This document shows positions 1-5,848 of a stretch of 6,488 bases of DNA, piece after piece. The first letter of the stretch is position 1. Every line of letters begins with the position of its first letter. The DNA is from Magnetospira sp. (lineage in GTDB: Bacteria > Pseudomonadota > Alphaproteobacteria > Rhodospirillales > Magnetospiraceae). The stretch covers positions 1-6,488 of the forward strand of contig JANQGL010000456.1 of assembly GCA_028277325.1 (NCBI GenBank), given 5' to 3'. A program made the translations under genes and the position numbers. Under the pieces are notes generated by a model that did not search any database, was not told the origin of the DNA, and saw nothing but the letters and a program-made list of their open reading frames with translations.

Positions 1-1237
1 TGCCCCCGTCCAGACACAGGCAGCCGTCGACCTCCGGCGCGCCGGCGGCGGTGCGCCCGGTCGCCCCGCCGGCGTCCACCGAGCCGATCAGCACCCGCAC
101 CCGGCGCCCCACCTTGGCCGCCATGCGCTCGGCGCTGATCCGGCGCTGCAGCTCCATCAGCCGGTGCCACCGCTGGTCCGTCTCCTCGGGGTCCACCGGA
201 TCGGGCAGGTCGTTGGCCGCGGCGCCGGCCACCGGCTCGAACCGGAAACAGCCGACGCGGTCCAGTTGCGCCGCCTCCAGCCAGTCCAGCAGGTCCTCGA
301 AGTCGTCCTCCGTCTCGCCGGGGAAGCCGACGATGAAGGTCGACCGCAGGGTGAGATCGGGGCACCGGGCGCGCCAGGAGTCGATTCGCCGCAGGACCTT
401 CTCCTGGTGTGCCGGGCGCCGCATGGCCTTGAGCAGGCGCGGGCTGGCATGCTGGAACGGGATGTCCAGATAGGGGAGGATGCGCCCGTCCGCCAGCAGG
501 GGAATCAGGCCGTCCACGTGCGGATAGGGGTACACGTAATGCAGGCGCACCCAGACGCCGAGCCGGCCCAGCGCCTCGGCCAATCCCTGGACGTGGGTCC
601 GGTACTCGCGGCCGTTCCAGGCGGAGGGCGGATGCCCGAGATCGAGGCCGTAGGCGCCGCTGTCCTGCGACACCACCAGAAGCTCCTTGACCCCGGCGAT
701 GGCCAGCGCCTCCGCCTCGTCCAGGATCTCCGGCAGCGGCCGGCTGACCATGGCGCCGCGCAGGCGCGGGATGATGCAGAACGTGCAGGCCTGCCCGCAG
801 CCCTCGGAGACCTTCAGGTAGGCGTAGTGGCGCGGGGTGAGCTTGAGGCCGCCCGGCGGCAGCAGGTCGCCGTAGGGCAGGGCCGGCGGCGGCAGCGCGT
901 CATGGACCGAGGCGACCACCGACTCGTACTGGTGCGGGCCGCTGATCGCCAGGACCTCCGGATAGGCGTCGCGGATCGCCGCCGAATCGACCCCCATGCA
1001 GCCGGTCACCACCACCCGGCCGTTCTGGGCCAGCGCCTCGCCGATCGCCTCCAGCGACTCGGCCCTGGCCGAATCGAGAAACCCGCAGGTGTTGACGATC
1101 ACCAGATCGGCGCCGTCGTCGTCGGCGGCGATCTGGTACCCCTCGGCACGCAGCCGGGTCAGGATGCGTTCGGAGTCGACCAGGGCCTTCGGACAGCCGA
1201 GGCTGACCAGACCGACGCGCGGCGGATCGGACATCAT
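1..1237 (-). CDS. rimO: RimO, ribosomal protein S12 methylthiotransferase (3'-truncated by window edge)
   Basis: RimO is a cytoplasmic radical-SAM enzyme that methylthiolates the conserved aspartate of ribosomal protein S12 (Asp89 in E. coli numbering). The minus-strand frame is open from the ATG at 1237 to the window edge, giving 412 codons. The N-terminal methylthiotransferase domain begins with VSLGCPKALVDSERIL, a RimO signature, and supplies cluster ligands C15, C51 (NTCGFLDSA) and C80 (TGCMG). The radical-SAM CxxxCxxC motif is at C147, C151 and C154 (SEGCGQACTFCIIPRLRG). The motifs YLDIPFQHAS (about 256-265) and FIVGFPGETEDDF (about 301-313) follow. The TRAM domain starts near residue 377 and is cut off; the family is usually about 440-470 residues, so roughly 30-60 are missing. 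The RimO-specific motifs argue against the tRNA enzymes MiaB and MtaB. A second in-frame ATG lies at 1234, and neither start has a clear Shine-Dalgarno. The gene is divergent from the membrane-protein gene. High certainty. Confidence 0.96.
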   Translation of the reverse strand, partial: MMSDPPRVGLVSLGCPKALVDSERILTRLRAEGYQIAADDDGADLVIVNTCGFLDSARAESLEAIGEALAQNGRVVVTGCMGVDSAAIRDAYPEVLAISGPHQYESVVASVHDALPPPALPYGDLLPPGGLKLTPRHYAYLKVSEGCGQACTFCIIPRLRGAMVSRPLPEILDEAEALAIAGVKELLVVSQDSGAYGLDLGHPPSAWNGREYRTHVQGLAEALGRLGVWVRLHYVYPYPHVDGLIPLLADGRILPYLDIPFQHASPRLLKAMRRPAHQEKVLRRIDSWRARCPDLTLRSTFIVGFPGETEDDFEDLLDWLEAAQLDRVGCFRFEPVAGAAANDLPDPVDPEETDQRWHRLMELQRRISAERMAAKVGRRVRVLIGSVDAGGATGRTAAGAPEVDGCLCLDGG

Positions 1238-1249
1238 GGCGCGGTTATA
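1238..1249 (-). promoter_or_regulatory. Possible -10 element for a leaderless rimO transcript
   Basis: On the minus strand TATAAC occupies 1249-1244 and is followed by only six bases (CGCGCC) before the ATG at 1237. A transcript initiated at normal spacing from this hexamer would begin at or next to the start codon, which fits the absence of a Shine-Dalgarno. No recognisable -35 hexamer is found 16-18 bp upstream, so this is a weak call. Confidence 0.25.
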
Positions 1250-1317
1250 GCGCGCCGCCGCCGGTTCGGCGACGGCGATCTACGGGGGCCCCGCCACCGA
1301 TTGCGCGCGTGAATGGT

Positions 1318-1346
1318 TTGAAGATTTGATCGTGAATTCGTAAAGT
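1318..1346 (+). promoter_or_regulatory. Candidate sigma-70-type promoter for the membrane-protein gene
   Basis: TTGAAG (1318-1323) and TAAAGT (1341-1346) are separated by 17 bp, and each matches four of six consensus bases. They lie in the locally AT-richer part of the 296-bp divergent intergenic region. The implied leader before the ATG at 1534 is about 180 nt and would contain the small ORFs described separately. This is judged by eye only, and such matches arise by chance. Confidence 0.3.
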
Positions 1347-1489
1347 CCGTGCCGACGTGCAGGCCGGAAGGAACCGGCGCGACCCGAGAAACAGCCTCCG
1401 GCCATCCCGACAAGGTTTGCGTCTTTAGGTCGGAAAATACTCTTGGTATCTTCAGGGCCGAATCCGGGAGGTATTTTGGGGAATGTCGG

Positions 1490-1537
1490 ATGAATCCCCT
1501 ATCAAAAGAAGTCGCCATCGGGAATGAAACAACATGA
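1490..1537 (+). CDS. Possible 15-codon leader ORF overlapping the membrane-protein start
   Basis: An ATG at 1490 is preceded by GGGGA (1478-1482, 7-nt spacer) and encodes MNPLSKEVAIGNETT. Its TGA (1535-1537) overlaps the ATG of the next gene (1534-1536) in an ATGA arrangement, the classic geometry for translational coupling. The same frame is open further upstream to a GTG at 1349 (62 codons), but that start has no Shine-Dalgarno. A second tiny ORF, ATG 1483 to TGA 1527 (MSDESPIKRSRHRE), has GGGAGG at 1466-1471. It is in the same frame as the membrane-protein gene and stops two codons before it. No family is recognisable. Translation is plausible from the signals, but a chance ORF is equally possible. 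Confidence 0.25.
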   Translation: MNPLSKEVAIGNETT

Positions 1538-3321
1538 AGGCAGTGTACAATATCTCCCTGGTTGGTTTCATTCTCGCCGCCGCGCTTACGCCCGTTTGGA
1601 GCGTCACCCAGTACATAACGAACGACGGCCCGGTTCATATCGGCATGGCCGTCCATGCCCGTAGTCTGCTCGAAGGCGGTGGCATCAGTAGCGATTTCTT
1701 TACCCTCTCCTCACCGCTGGTACCCAATGTCCTGACCCAGTTCCTGACCATGGGCCTGCTCGGTTTCCTCGATCCGTTGCTCGCCGAGAAGGTGCTCCAG
1801 TCCCTATGCATCTCATTGCCGATCCTGGGCGCAGCCTATGCCGTCGGCGCCAACACCCTGCGCGGCGTATTGGCCGCAGCGGTCGTCGCCGTATTCGCGC
1901 ACAACGAGATGTTTCGCTTAGGCACCTACAGCTTCATTTTCGGTCTTGGCATATGGCTCATCCTGGCAAGCTACCTCGTCCGTTCACAATGGCGGGTTTC
2001 GCCAGGGGCCACGGCAATCCTGTTCGTCGGTTTCGCGGCATTGTATTTCATCCACGGTTTCGTCGCCGCGATCGGGATCGCGGTTTTGGTCGTTGCCCGA
2101 TGGACAGAGATCGTTGCGCGCAACGCTGGCGGCACGGACAGGTTTGCCGACTTCGTCCGGCAGAGCCTGAGAGACGCGGCCATGCCCGCCTTGGCCGCGG
2201 TCCTGCCGACCGCCCTGATTCTTGCTTTCGTGACAGGATTCATCGCCCCGACGCCAGAGTACCCTCCGACTCCTGCGCCTGTTGCCTCGTCGATTGCGCC
2301 CCAAGCCGCCGCCGCGCAATCGGCTTCGGCGGCACTGGAGGAACGGCCTCCGCTGATCGCTTGGTTGTCGCATACCGTGCATACCGCACTCTATCGCCTG
2401 TCGGTGCTGCCGCGTGCCCGGGTGCTGGTCGACAATCAGACAGGTTTGGTCCGGTTTCTGGTGCCATCGATCGTCTGGGCGCTCGCTTTGGCGGCGTTGC
2501 TGACCCGGATCCAGATTCTACGCCGCCAATTCCGCGACACCGGTCGCCCCCAGGTCGATGCCAGCGATCCGTTTCTCGCTATGGCTCTCCTGATGCTCCT
2601 GGTTTACGTAACCATTCCGGACGGACTTGGCGGAGGCTGGACCCATGTCCGCCGGGCAACGCTCATGTTCATGTCAATCCTTGCGGTTTGGGCCGTGGCC
2701 GTTCTGCCGAAGCGCTTCGTCGCGGCATCGACGGTCGTTGCCGTCCCGCTGGCGCTGTGGTTGTCGGCCATTGTCTTGGCGGACAACATCAAGACGTCCG
2801 CGCAGGTCGATGAGATCCGGAAGGTGATCGGCGACATCGAGACGCCCGCGACCCTCCTGCCGGTGGTCTACTCGATCAAGGGCGTCGACCAGTCGGGAGA
2901 CAGTCTCCGGTTGTTGACCGCTCCGCTTTACCAGGCTTACAACATCGCGGAATATGATGGGGACGTGGTCGCGCTGACCAATTTCCTCGCCAGGCTGCGC
3001 CCGTATCTCGTCTGGTTCAAAGGGCATGCGAACCCGTACCAGAACCTGTTTACCGACTGGATCAAGTCGCCGTTTTCGCGCATCACCTACGAGATCCTGA
3101 ACGTCGAAAACTATGAACAATCCACGCGGCGTTGCGTTGATTACCTGGGCGTATTCGGACGCCCGGAAACCACCAACCCGACCCTGCTCGCCGAGACACG
3201 GCGGTTGACGGCGACGAAGTTCCTGCCCGTGACCTGCTCGGAAGGCGGCTTGGCCTGCCTTTACAGGCGTGTTCGGAAGACGGATGTCGCGGCGCCAGGA
3301 CGCGAGCCCTGCCTCTGGTGA
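1534..3321 (+). CDS. Polytopic membrane protein of unknown function, GT-C glycosyltransferase-like architecture
   Basis: I do not recognise a named family. The 595-residue protein has about 10-12 hydrophobic segments, near residues 7-25, 63-79, 87-105, 109-125, 130-149, 157-190 (probably two), 215-237, 305-324, 346-362, 374-391 and 394-414. A soluble tail of about 180 residues (415-595) follows. An acidic motif NDGPVH (D31, H35) directly follows the first segment. This recalls the first-loop aspartate of GT-C enzymes, which transfer sugars from polyprenyl-phosphate donors on the periplasmic side. Other likely functional spots are YFIHGF (171-176) and PDGLGGGWTHVRR (362-374) in a loop between segments. 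A Pro/Ala-rich linker spans about 238-270. The tail holds C534, C568, C575 and C593, possible disulfide partners if it is periplasmic. The start at 1534 has GGGAA (1520-1524) nearby, and an in-frame TGA at 1525 rules out upstream extension. GC is visibly lower than in rimO or the HAD gene. The coding call is secure; the GT-C idea is inference. Confidence 0.85.
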   Translation: MKAVYNISLVGFILAAALTPVWSVTQYITNDGPVHIGMAVHARSLLEGGGISSDFFTLSSPLVPNVLTQFLTMGLLGFLDPLLAEKVLQSLCISLPILGAAYAVGANTLRGVLAAAVVAVFAHNEMFRLGTYSFIFGLGIWLILASYLVRSQWRVSPGATAILFVGFAALYFIHGFVAAIGIAVLVVARWTEIVARNAGGTDRFADFVRQSLRDAAMPALAAVLPTALILAFVTGFIAPTPEYPPTPAPVASSIAPQAAAAQSASAALEERPPLIAWLSHTVHTALYRLSVLPRARVLVDNQTGLVRFLVPSIVWALALAALLTRIQILRRQFRDTGRPQVDASDPFLAMALLMLLVYVTIPDGLGGGWTHVRRATLMFMSILAVWAVAVLPKRFVAASTVVAVPLALWLSAIVLADNIKTSAQVDEIRKVIGDIETPATLLPVVYSIKGVDQSGDSLRLLTAPLYQAYNIAEYDGDVVALTNFLARLRPYLVWFKGHANPYQNLFTDWIKSPFSRITYEILNVENYEQSTRRCVDYLGVFGRPETTNPTLLAETRRLTATKFLPVTCSEGGLACLYRRVRKTDVAAPGREPCLW

Positions 3322-3396
3322 GGCGACATCCGGCGCGCCTTCACCCATGCCGGTTGTCCCGTCGATCGACGCCTGTCGACCGCGAAGAGCGCGGGC

Positions 3397-3416
3397 CGGC
3401 CTCTCCAGGCCGTTTG
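3397..3416 (+). terminator. Terminator-like hairpin after the membrane-protein gene
   Basis: CGGCCT (3397-3402) and AGGCCG (3407-3412) form a six-pair GC-rich stem with a four-base loop. The stem is followed by only three T residues. It lies 76 bp after the stop codon at 3321. The poor T tract makes intrinsic termination uncertain. Confidence 0.3.
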
Positions 3417-3496
3417 CCGACCAGCGGACCCACATCAATGGCATCGGGCACTTCCGGACTCCGGCCAAGCGCCACATGCGCCCGTTCAACGGTTTT

Positions 3497-3516
3497 CCGA
3501 AAGCCCTTTTCGGGCT
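3497..3516 (+). terminator. Pair of mutually exclusive small hairpins (weak terminator candidate)
   Basis: CCGAAA (3497-3502) can pair with TTTCGG (3508-3513). Alternatively, AGCCC (3502-3506) can pair with GGGCT (3512-3516). The two stems overlap, so only one can form at a time. No T tract follows on the plus strand. This could be weak termination, a processing site or chance. Confidence 0.25.
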
Positions 3517-3543
3517 AATCTGGAAACGGCCGGCAACGAATAG

Positions 3544-3561
3544 ATAAGGAATATTCCTTAT
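3544..3561. repeat. Perfect 18-bp AT-rich palindrome, possible operator
   Basis: ATAAGGAATATTCCTTAT equals its own reverse complement across all 18 positions, centred between 3552 and 3553. It stands out in a GC-rich genome. The left arm contains AAGGAA (3546-3551), a good Shine-Dalgarno placed 8 nt before an ATG at 3560. That ATG opens a four-codon ORF (MSVR) whose stop overlaps the ATG at 3571. The dyad could bind a dimeric regulator, or it could hide the ribosome-binding site in RNA. There is no direct evidence for either role. Confidence 0.45.
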
Positions 3562-3570
3562 GAGTGTCAG

Positions 3571-3738
3571 ATGATTAGGCAACGTCGCCGTCGCCGTCTC
3601 CCACCAAGTACCCAGGAAGATCCGGTCGAGCAGTCCACGGCGGGGACGATGGCCCGAGCGGCGTTCGGGAAGATGGAAAAGACCTCGGTGGAGGTTGCCG
3701 GCCTTCGAGCCGCGGGCGGCGCCCGGGCCGCCGGATGA
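3571..3738 (+). pseudogene. 55-codon ORF containing a degraded CZB-domain fragment of a chemoreceptor
   Basis: The frame runs from ATG 3571 to TGA 3738. Its stop overlaps the HAD start codon at 3735 as ATGA. Residues about 28-42 (ARAAFGKMEKTSVEV) match ARAAFEEMEKASVEV near the C-terminus of the chemoreceptor encoded at 4483-5844. At DNA level 3652-3704 matches 5764-5816 at 45 of 53 positions, in the same reading frame. The rest does not match: the start is an Arg-rich run, the end is Ala/Gly-rich, and the zinc ligands and the receptor signalling region are absent. I read it as the remnant of a lost or partially duplicated CZB chemoreceptor gene. It could also be a live small ORF coupled to HAD translation, since the HAD start lacks a clear ribosome-binding site. 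The homology is clear; its status is uncertain. Confidence 0.5.
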
Positions 3739-4346
3739 GCCGGCGACGCGTCCTGGCGCTGGACGCCATGGGGGTGGTGTTCGCCACCCGCTCGATCACC
3801 CGCGAGGTGGTGGGGCCGTTCCTGGCCGCGCGCGGGTGCGCCGTCGATCCGGCCGACCTGCGGGCGCTCTACGAGGCGGCGAGCCTTGGCCGGATCCCGG
3901 CCGACGATTTGTGGCGCCGCCTGGGGGCCGATCCGGCCTGGGAGGACGCCTGCCTGGAAGGGTACCGCCTGATGCCCGGGATCGTGCGGTTCCTCGAAAC
4001 GGCCCGCGCCCGTGTCGACAAATTGATCCTGCTCAGCAACGACGTGAGCCGCTGGTCGGCCAAGCTGCGCCGCCGGTTCGACCTCGACCGGTGGTTCGAC
4101 GCCTGCCTGATCAGCGGCGACCTGGGGGTTCGCAAGCCCGATCCGGCGGCCTTCGCGGCCCTGACGGCGGCGGCCGGAACGTCGCCCGGCGAGATCCTGT
4201 TCGTGGACGACAAGGCGGACAACGTGGCCGCGGCGACGCGGGCCGGCCAGCGCGCCATCCTGCTGGCGCCCGACCCGTCGTCCGTCGGGCCGGGCGTGGT
4301 CGTCGAGGCAACACTTGACGAACTTCGCGGGCGACTGTTCGGCTGA
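3735..4346 (+). CDS. HAD-superfamily (subfamily IA, YihX-like) hydrolase
   Basis: This 203-residue cytoplasmic enzyme is probably a phosphatase acting on a small phosphorylated metabolite; the substrate cannot be read from sequence. Motif I is LALDAMGVVF with nucleophile D10. Position +2, the acid/base aspartate in most HAD phosphatases, is M12. YihX-type proteins likewise lack that second aspartate. Motif II is LLSND (S101), motif III is GVRKPDPAAF (K134), and motif IV is ILFVDDKADN (D158, D159). The segment between motifs I and II is the alpha-helical cap expected for subfamily IA. Length is typical at about 200. The start at 3735 immediately precedes motif I and overlaps the stop of the small upstream ORF, with no strong Shine-Dalgarno. 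A terminator-like hairpin follows the stop. Family assignment is confident; phosphatase versus dehalogenase-like chemistry is not resolved. Confidence 0.9.
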   Translation: MSRRRVLALDAMGVVFATRSITREVVGPFLAARGCAVDPADLRALYEAASLGRIPADDLWRRLGADPAWEDACLEGYRLMPGIVRFLETARARVDKLILLSNDVSRWSAKLRRRFDLDRWFDACLISGDLGVRKPDPAAFAALTAAAGTSPGEILFVDDKADNVAAATRAGQRAILLAPDPSSVGPGVVVEATLDELRGRLFG

Positions 4347-4357
4347 CGCGGAAGTCT

Positions 4358-4388
4358 TGGACGGAGCCCTCCGGTCCATAAGTCTTTT
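4358..4388 (+). terminator. Likely intrinsic terminator of the HAD gene
   Basis: TGGACGGA (4358-4365) pairs with TCCGGTCCA (4370-4378) through a GCCC loop with one bulged base. A short T run lies a few bases further on (CTTTT, 4384-4388). It begins 12 bp after the HAD stop. The bulge and the displaced T run make it imperfect, but position and orientation fit. Confidence 0.45.
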
Positions 4389-4424
4389 ATAAGATTATTA
4401 TGAATTTTCTAATATTGACGTGCG

Positions 4425-4453
4425 TAGACATTTTTTATCTTTTGGTTTATTAA
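4425..4453 (+). promoter_or_regulatory. Candidate promoter of the CZB chemoreceptor gene
   Basis: TAGACA (4425-4430, five of six matches to TTGACA) and TATTAA (4448-4453, four of six matches to TATAAT) are exactly 17 bp apart. They sit in the most AT-rich stretch of the window (about 4379-4475). A start near 4460 would leave a leader of about 25-30 nt. A second, poorer combination is TTGACG (4415-4420) with TATCTT (4436-4441), spaced by 15 bp. I see no sigma-54 or clear sigma-28 flagellar promoter. Confidence 0.45.
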
Positions 4454-4479
4454 GGTATCGAAATCAGTAGAGTTGGTTC

Positions 4480-4494
4480 AGGATGCAGTCAATG
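4480..4494 (+). promoter_or_regulatory. Ribosome-binding site favouring the ATG at 4492
   Basis: AGGA at 4480-4483 is 8 nt before ATG 4492, which is near-ideal spacing. The same bases overlap ATG 4483 and so cannot serve it. The chemoreceptor therefore probably begins MTPFESV, three residues shorter than the longest frame. Confidence 0.5.
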
Positions 4495-5844
4495 ACCCCT
4501 TTCGAAAGCGTTCACCACGCCGAACCCCTGCCTCCCGAAGGGGGGGCCTCGGCGGCGGTTGAGTTCATTGAAAAACTGGTCGCGGGCGACTATACCGCGC
4601 GACCCGCGTTCGGCGGTGACTTGGGCAAGGCGCTCGAGCGGCTCGTCGTGCGGTTGGCCGGGCAGGCCACGGACCAGTTGTCCGAGACCACCCTCATGTC
4701 GATGAATGCCAGCCAGGCAATGGCCTCGGTGGCGCGCGTCACCGGGGATACCCGCCTGATCAGCGAGCGGTCGCGCGACCTGGAATCGAAGGTCGCCGAT
4801 ATGTCCGGCATCGCCAACGAACTGGCGGCGGCGCGGGCCACGACACTGGACTCGCTCGATCACATGCGCGAGACCACCGACGGGGTGACGCGCGGGGTCG
4901 GCGAGGCGATCGGCGCGATGGACTCCATGGTGAAGGGGGTTCACGGCCTGATTCAGGACGTCGGGGCGTTGGGCGAGGCCTCCGATTCGATCGGCCAGAT
5001 TCTCGCCACCATCGAGGCGATCGCCAAACAGACCAATCTGCTGGCCCTGAATGCCACCATCGAGGCGGCCCGGGCCGGCGAGGCCGGCAAGGGATTCGCG
5101 GTGGTGGCCGGCGAGGTGAAGACGCTGGCCAATCAGACCGCCTCGGCGACCGAGGATATCCGGCAGCGCATCGCCCAACTGTCGTCCGGAGTCGGCCAGG
5201 CGGTATCGCGGGTCGAGCAGTCGGAAGCCACCATCCAGGCCAGCCAGGAGGCGATCAACCGGGTCGGCGAGACGGTCGGCTGCATCGACACCACGGTGAC
5301 CGAAGCGGCATCGCGGATGCAGGAGGCGTCGCGGCTGCAGGAAATTCAGATCGAAACCATGGACCGGGTGGCCGCGGCCATCCAGGGCATCGGAGAGCTG
5401 GCCGACGACAACACCCGGCATTCCGAAAGCGTGATCGCGGCGGTGGCCGAATCGGAGCAAGCGATCGACCGGCAGTTCGCGATGCTGGACAAGCTCGCCA
5501 TCGAGCGATACGTGCTCTATCGCGCCAAATCGGACCATTTCCTGTGGAAGAAGCGGCTGGCCCAGATGCTGGCCGGGATCACCGGCTTGACCGAGTCCGA
5601 GTTGGCCGACCATCGTTCGTGCCGGCTCGGCAAGTGGTACGACAAGGTGGCCGGCGACTACCGCGGCGAGTCCGATTTCGCCGCCATCGAACCGCCGCAC
5701 CGCCGGGTGCACGAAAAGGGCAAGGAGGCGGCCCGCCTGTTCGCGGCCGGCGACGAGCCGGGCGCCCGGGCGGCGTTCGAGGAGATGGAAAAGGCCTCGG
5801 TGGAGGTGGTGCGCCTGTTGGACCGCCTGATCTCCAAGCGCTGA
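4483..5844 (+). CDS. Soluble methyl-accepting chemotaxis protein with C-terminal CZB zinc-binding domain
   Basis: This 453-residue chemoreceptor should couple to CheA/CheW arrays and control CheA kinase activity. There is no membrane segment or periplasmic domain, so it senses inside the cell. Residues about 24-58 (including KLVAGDYTAR) resemble a HAMP remnant. A long helical signalling region follows, with the conserved hairpin tip around 180-222 (AKQTNLLALNATIEAARAGE, then GKGFAVVAGEVKTLA). The C-terminal CZB domain (about 345-445) keeps the three-His/one-Cys ligand set: H352 (HFLW), C380 (CRLGKWY), and H406 and H410 (HRRVH). CZB domains in other receptors bind zinc and report zinc or oxidants such as HOCl; the signal here is not known. 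No C-terminal CheR-binding pentapeptide is present (it ends LISKR). ATG 4492 (MTPFESV) has AGGA at 4480-4483 with an 8-nt spacer and is the better start; ATG 4483 has only a weak site. The gene is convergent with the glycosyltransferase gene, 4 bp away. Confidence 0.95.
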   Translation: MQSMTPFESVHHAEPLPPEGGASAAVEFIEKLVAGDYTARPAFGGDLGKALERLVVRLAGQATDQLSETTLMSMNASQAMASVARVTGDTRLISERSRDLESKVADMSGIANELAAARATTLDSLDHMRETTDGVTRGVGEAIGAMDSMVKGVHGLIQDVGALGEASDSIGQILATIEAIAKQTNLLALNATIEAARAGEAGKGFAVVAGEVKTLANQTASATEDIRQRIAQLSSGVGQAVSRVEQSEATIQASQEAINRVGETVGCIDTTVTEAASRMQEASRLQEIQIETMDRVAAAIQGIGELADDNTRHSESVIAAVAESEQAIDRQFAMLDKLAIERYVLYRAKSDHFLWKKRLAQMLAGITGLTESELADHRSCRLGKWYDKVAGDYRGESDFAAIEPPHRRVHEKGKEAARLFAAGDEPGARAAFEEMEKASVEVVRLLDRLISKR

Positions 5845-5848
5845 CCCT

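Larger units (their letters stand above)
3322..3570. other. Intergenic stretch without a supported gene
   Basis: About 250 bp follow the membrane-protein stop. Two plus-strand frames are open here but show no recognisable motif, no Shine-Dalgarno and no codon pattern like the neighbouring genes, so I read them as chance. The stretch holds two hairpin candidates and an 18-bp palindrome, listed separately, plus a 12-bp palindrome CGTCGATCGACG at 3360-3371 that may be coincidental. Confidence 0.6.

Noticed and set aside
164..1312. Plus-strand open frame of 382 codons
   Set aside because: It lies antisense to rimO, whose protein has all the family motifs. The frame reads as low-complexity Arg/Gly/Ala/Asp sequence, typical of the antisense of GC-rich genes.
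1363..1378. GCCGG/CCGGC hairpin in the divergent intergenic region
   Set aside because: It is a five-pair stem with a six-base loop and no T tract, too short and too common in GC-rich DNA to call a regulatory element.
1806..2813. Plus-strand open frame of 335 codons inside the membrane-protein gene
   Set aside because: It is an out-of-frame, Arg/Gly-rich product of GC-rich coding sequence with no membrane segments or motifs.
3269..3547. Plus-strand open frame of 92 codons after the membrane-protein gene
   Set aside because: It starts inside the membrane-protein gene, has no ribosome-binding site or recognisable motif, and runs through the hairpin candidates.
2674..3582. Minus-strand open frame of 302 codons across the membrane-protein end and the intergenic region
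   Set aside because: It is antisense to a clear membrane-protein gene, with no motifs and Arg/Gln-rich shadow composition.
3567..4379. Minus-strand open frame of 270 codons over the HAD gene
   Set aside because: It is a shadow of the HAD gene. Its resemblance to part of the antisense of the chemoreceptor end only reflects the real sense-strand repeat at 3652-3704 and 5764-5816.
4489..5712. Minus-strand open frame of 407 codons
   Set aside because: It is antisense to the chemoreceptor gene and has no recognisable motifs. Its Gly/Leu/His/Arg-rich composition mirrors the real gene.
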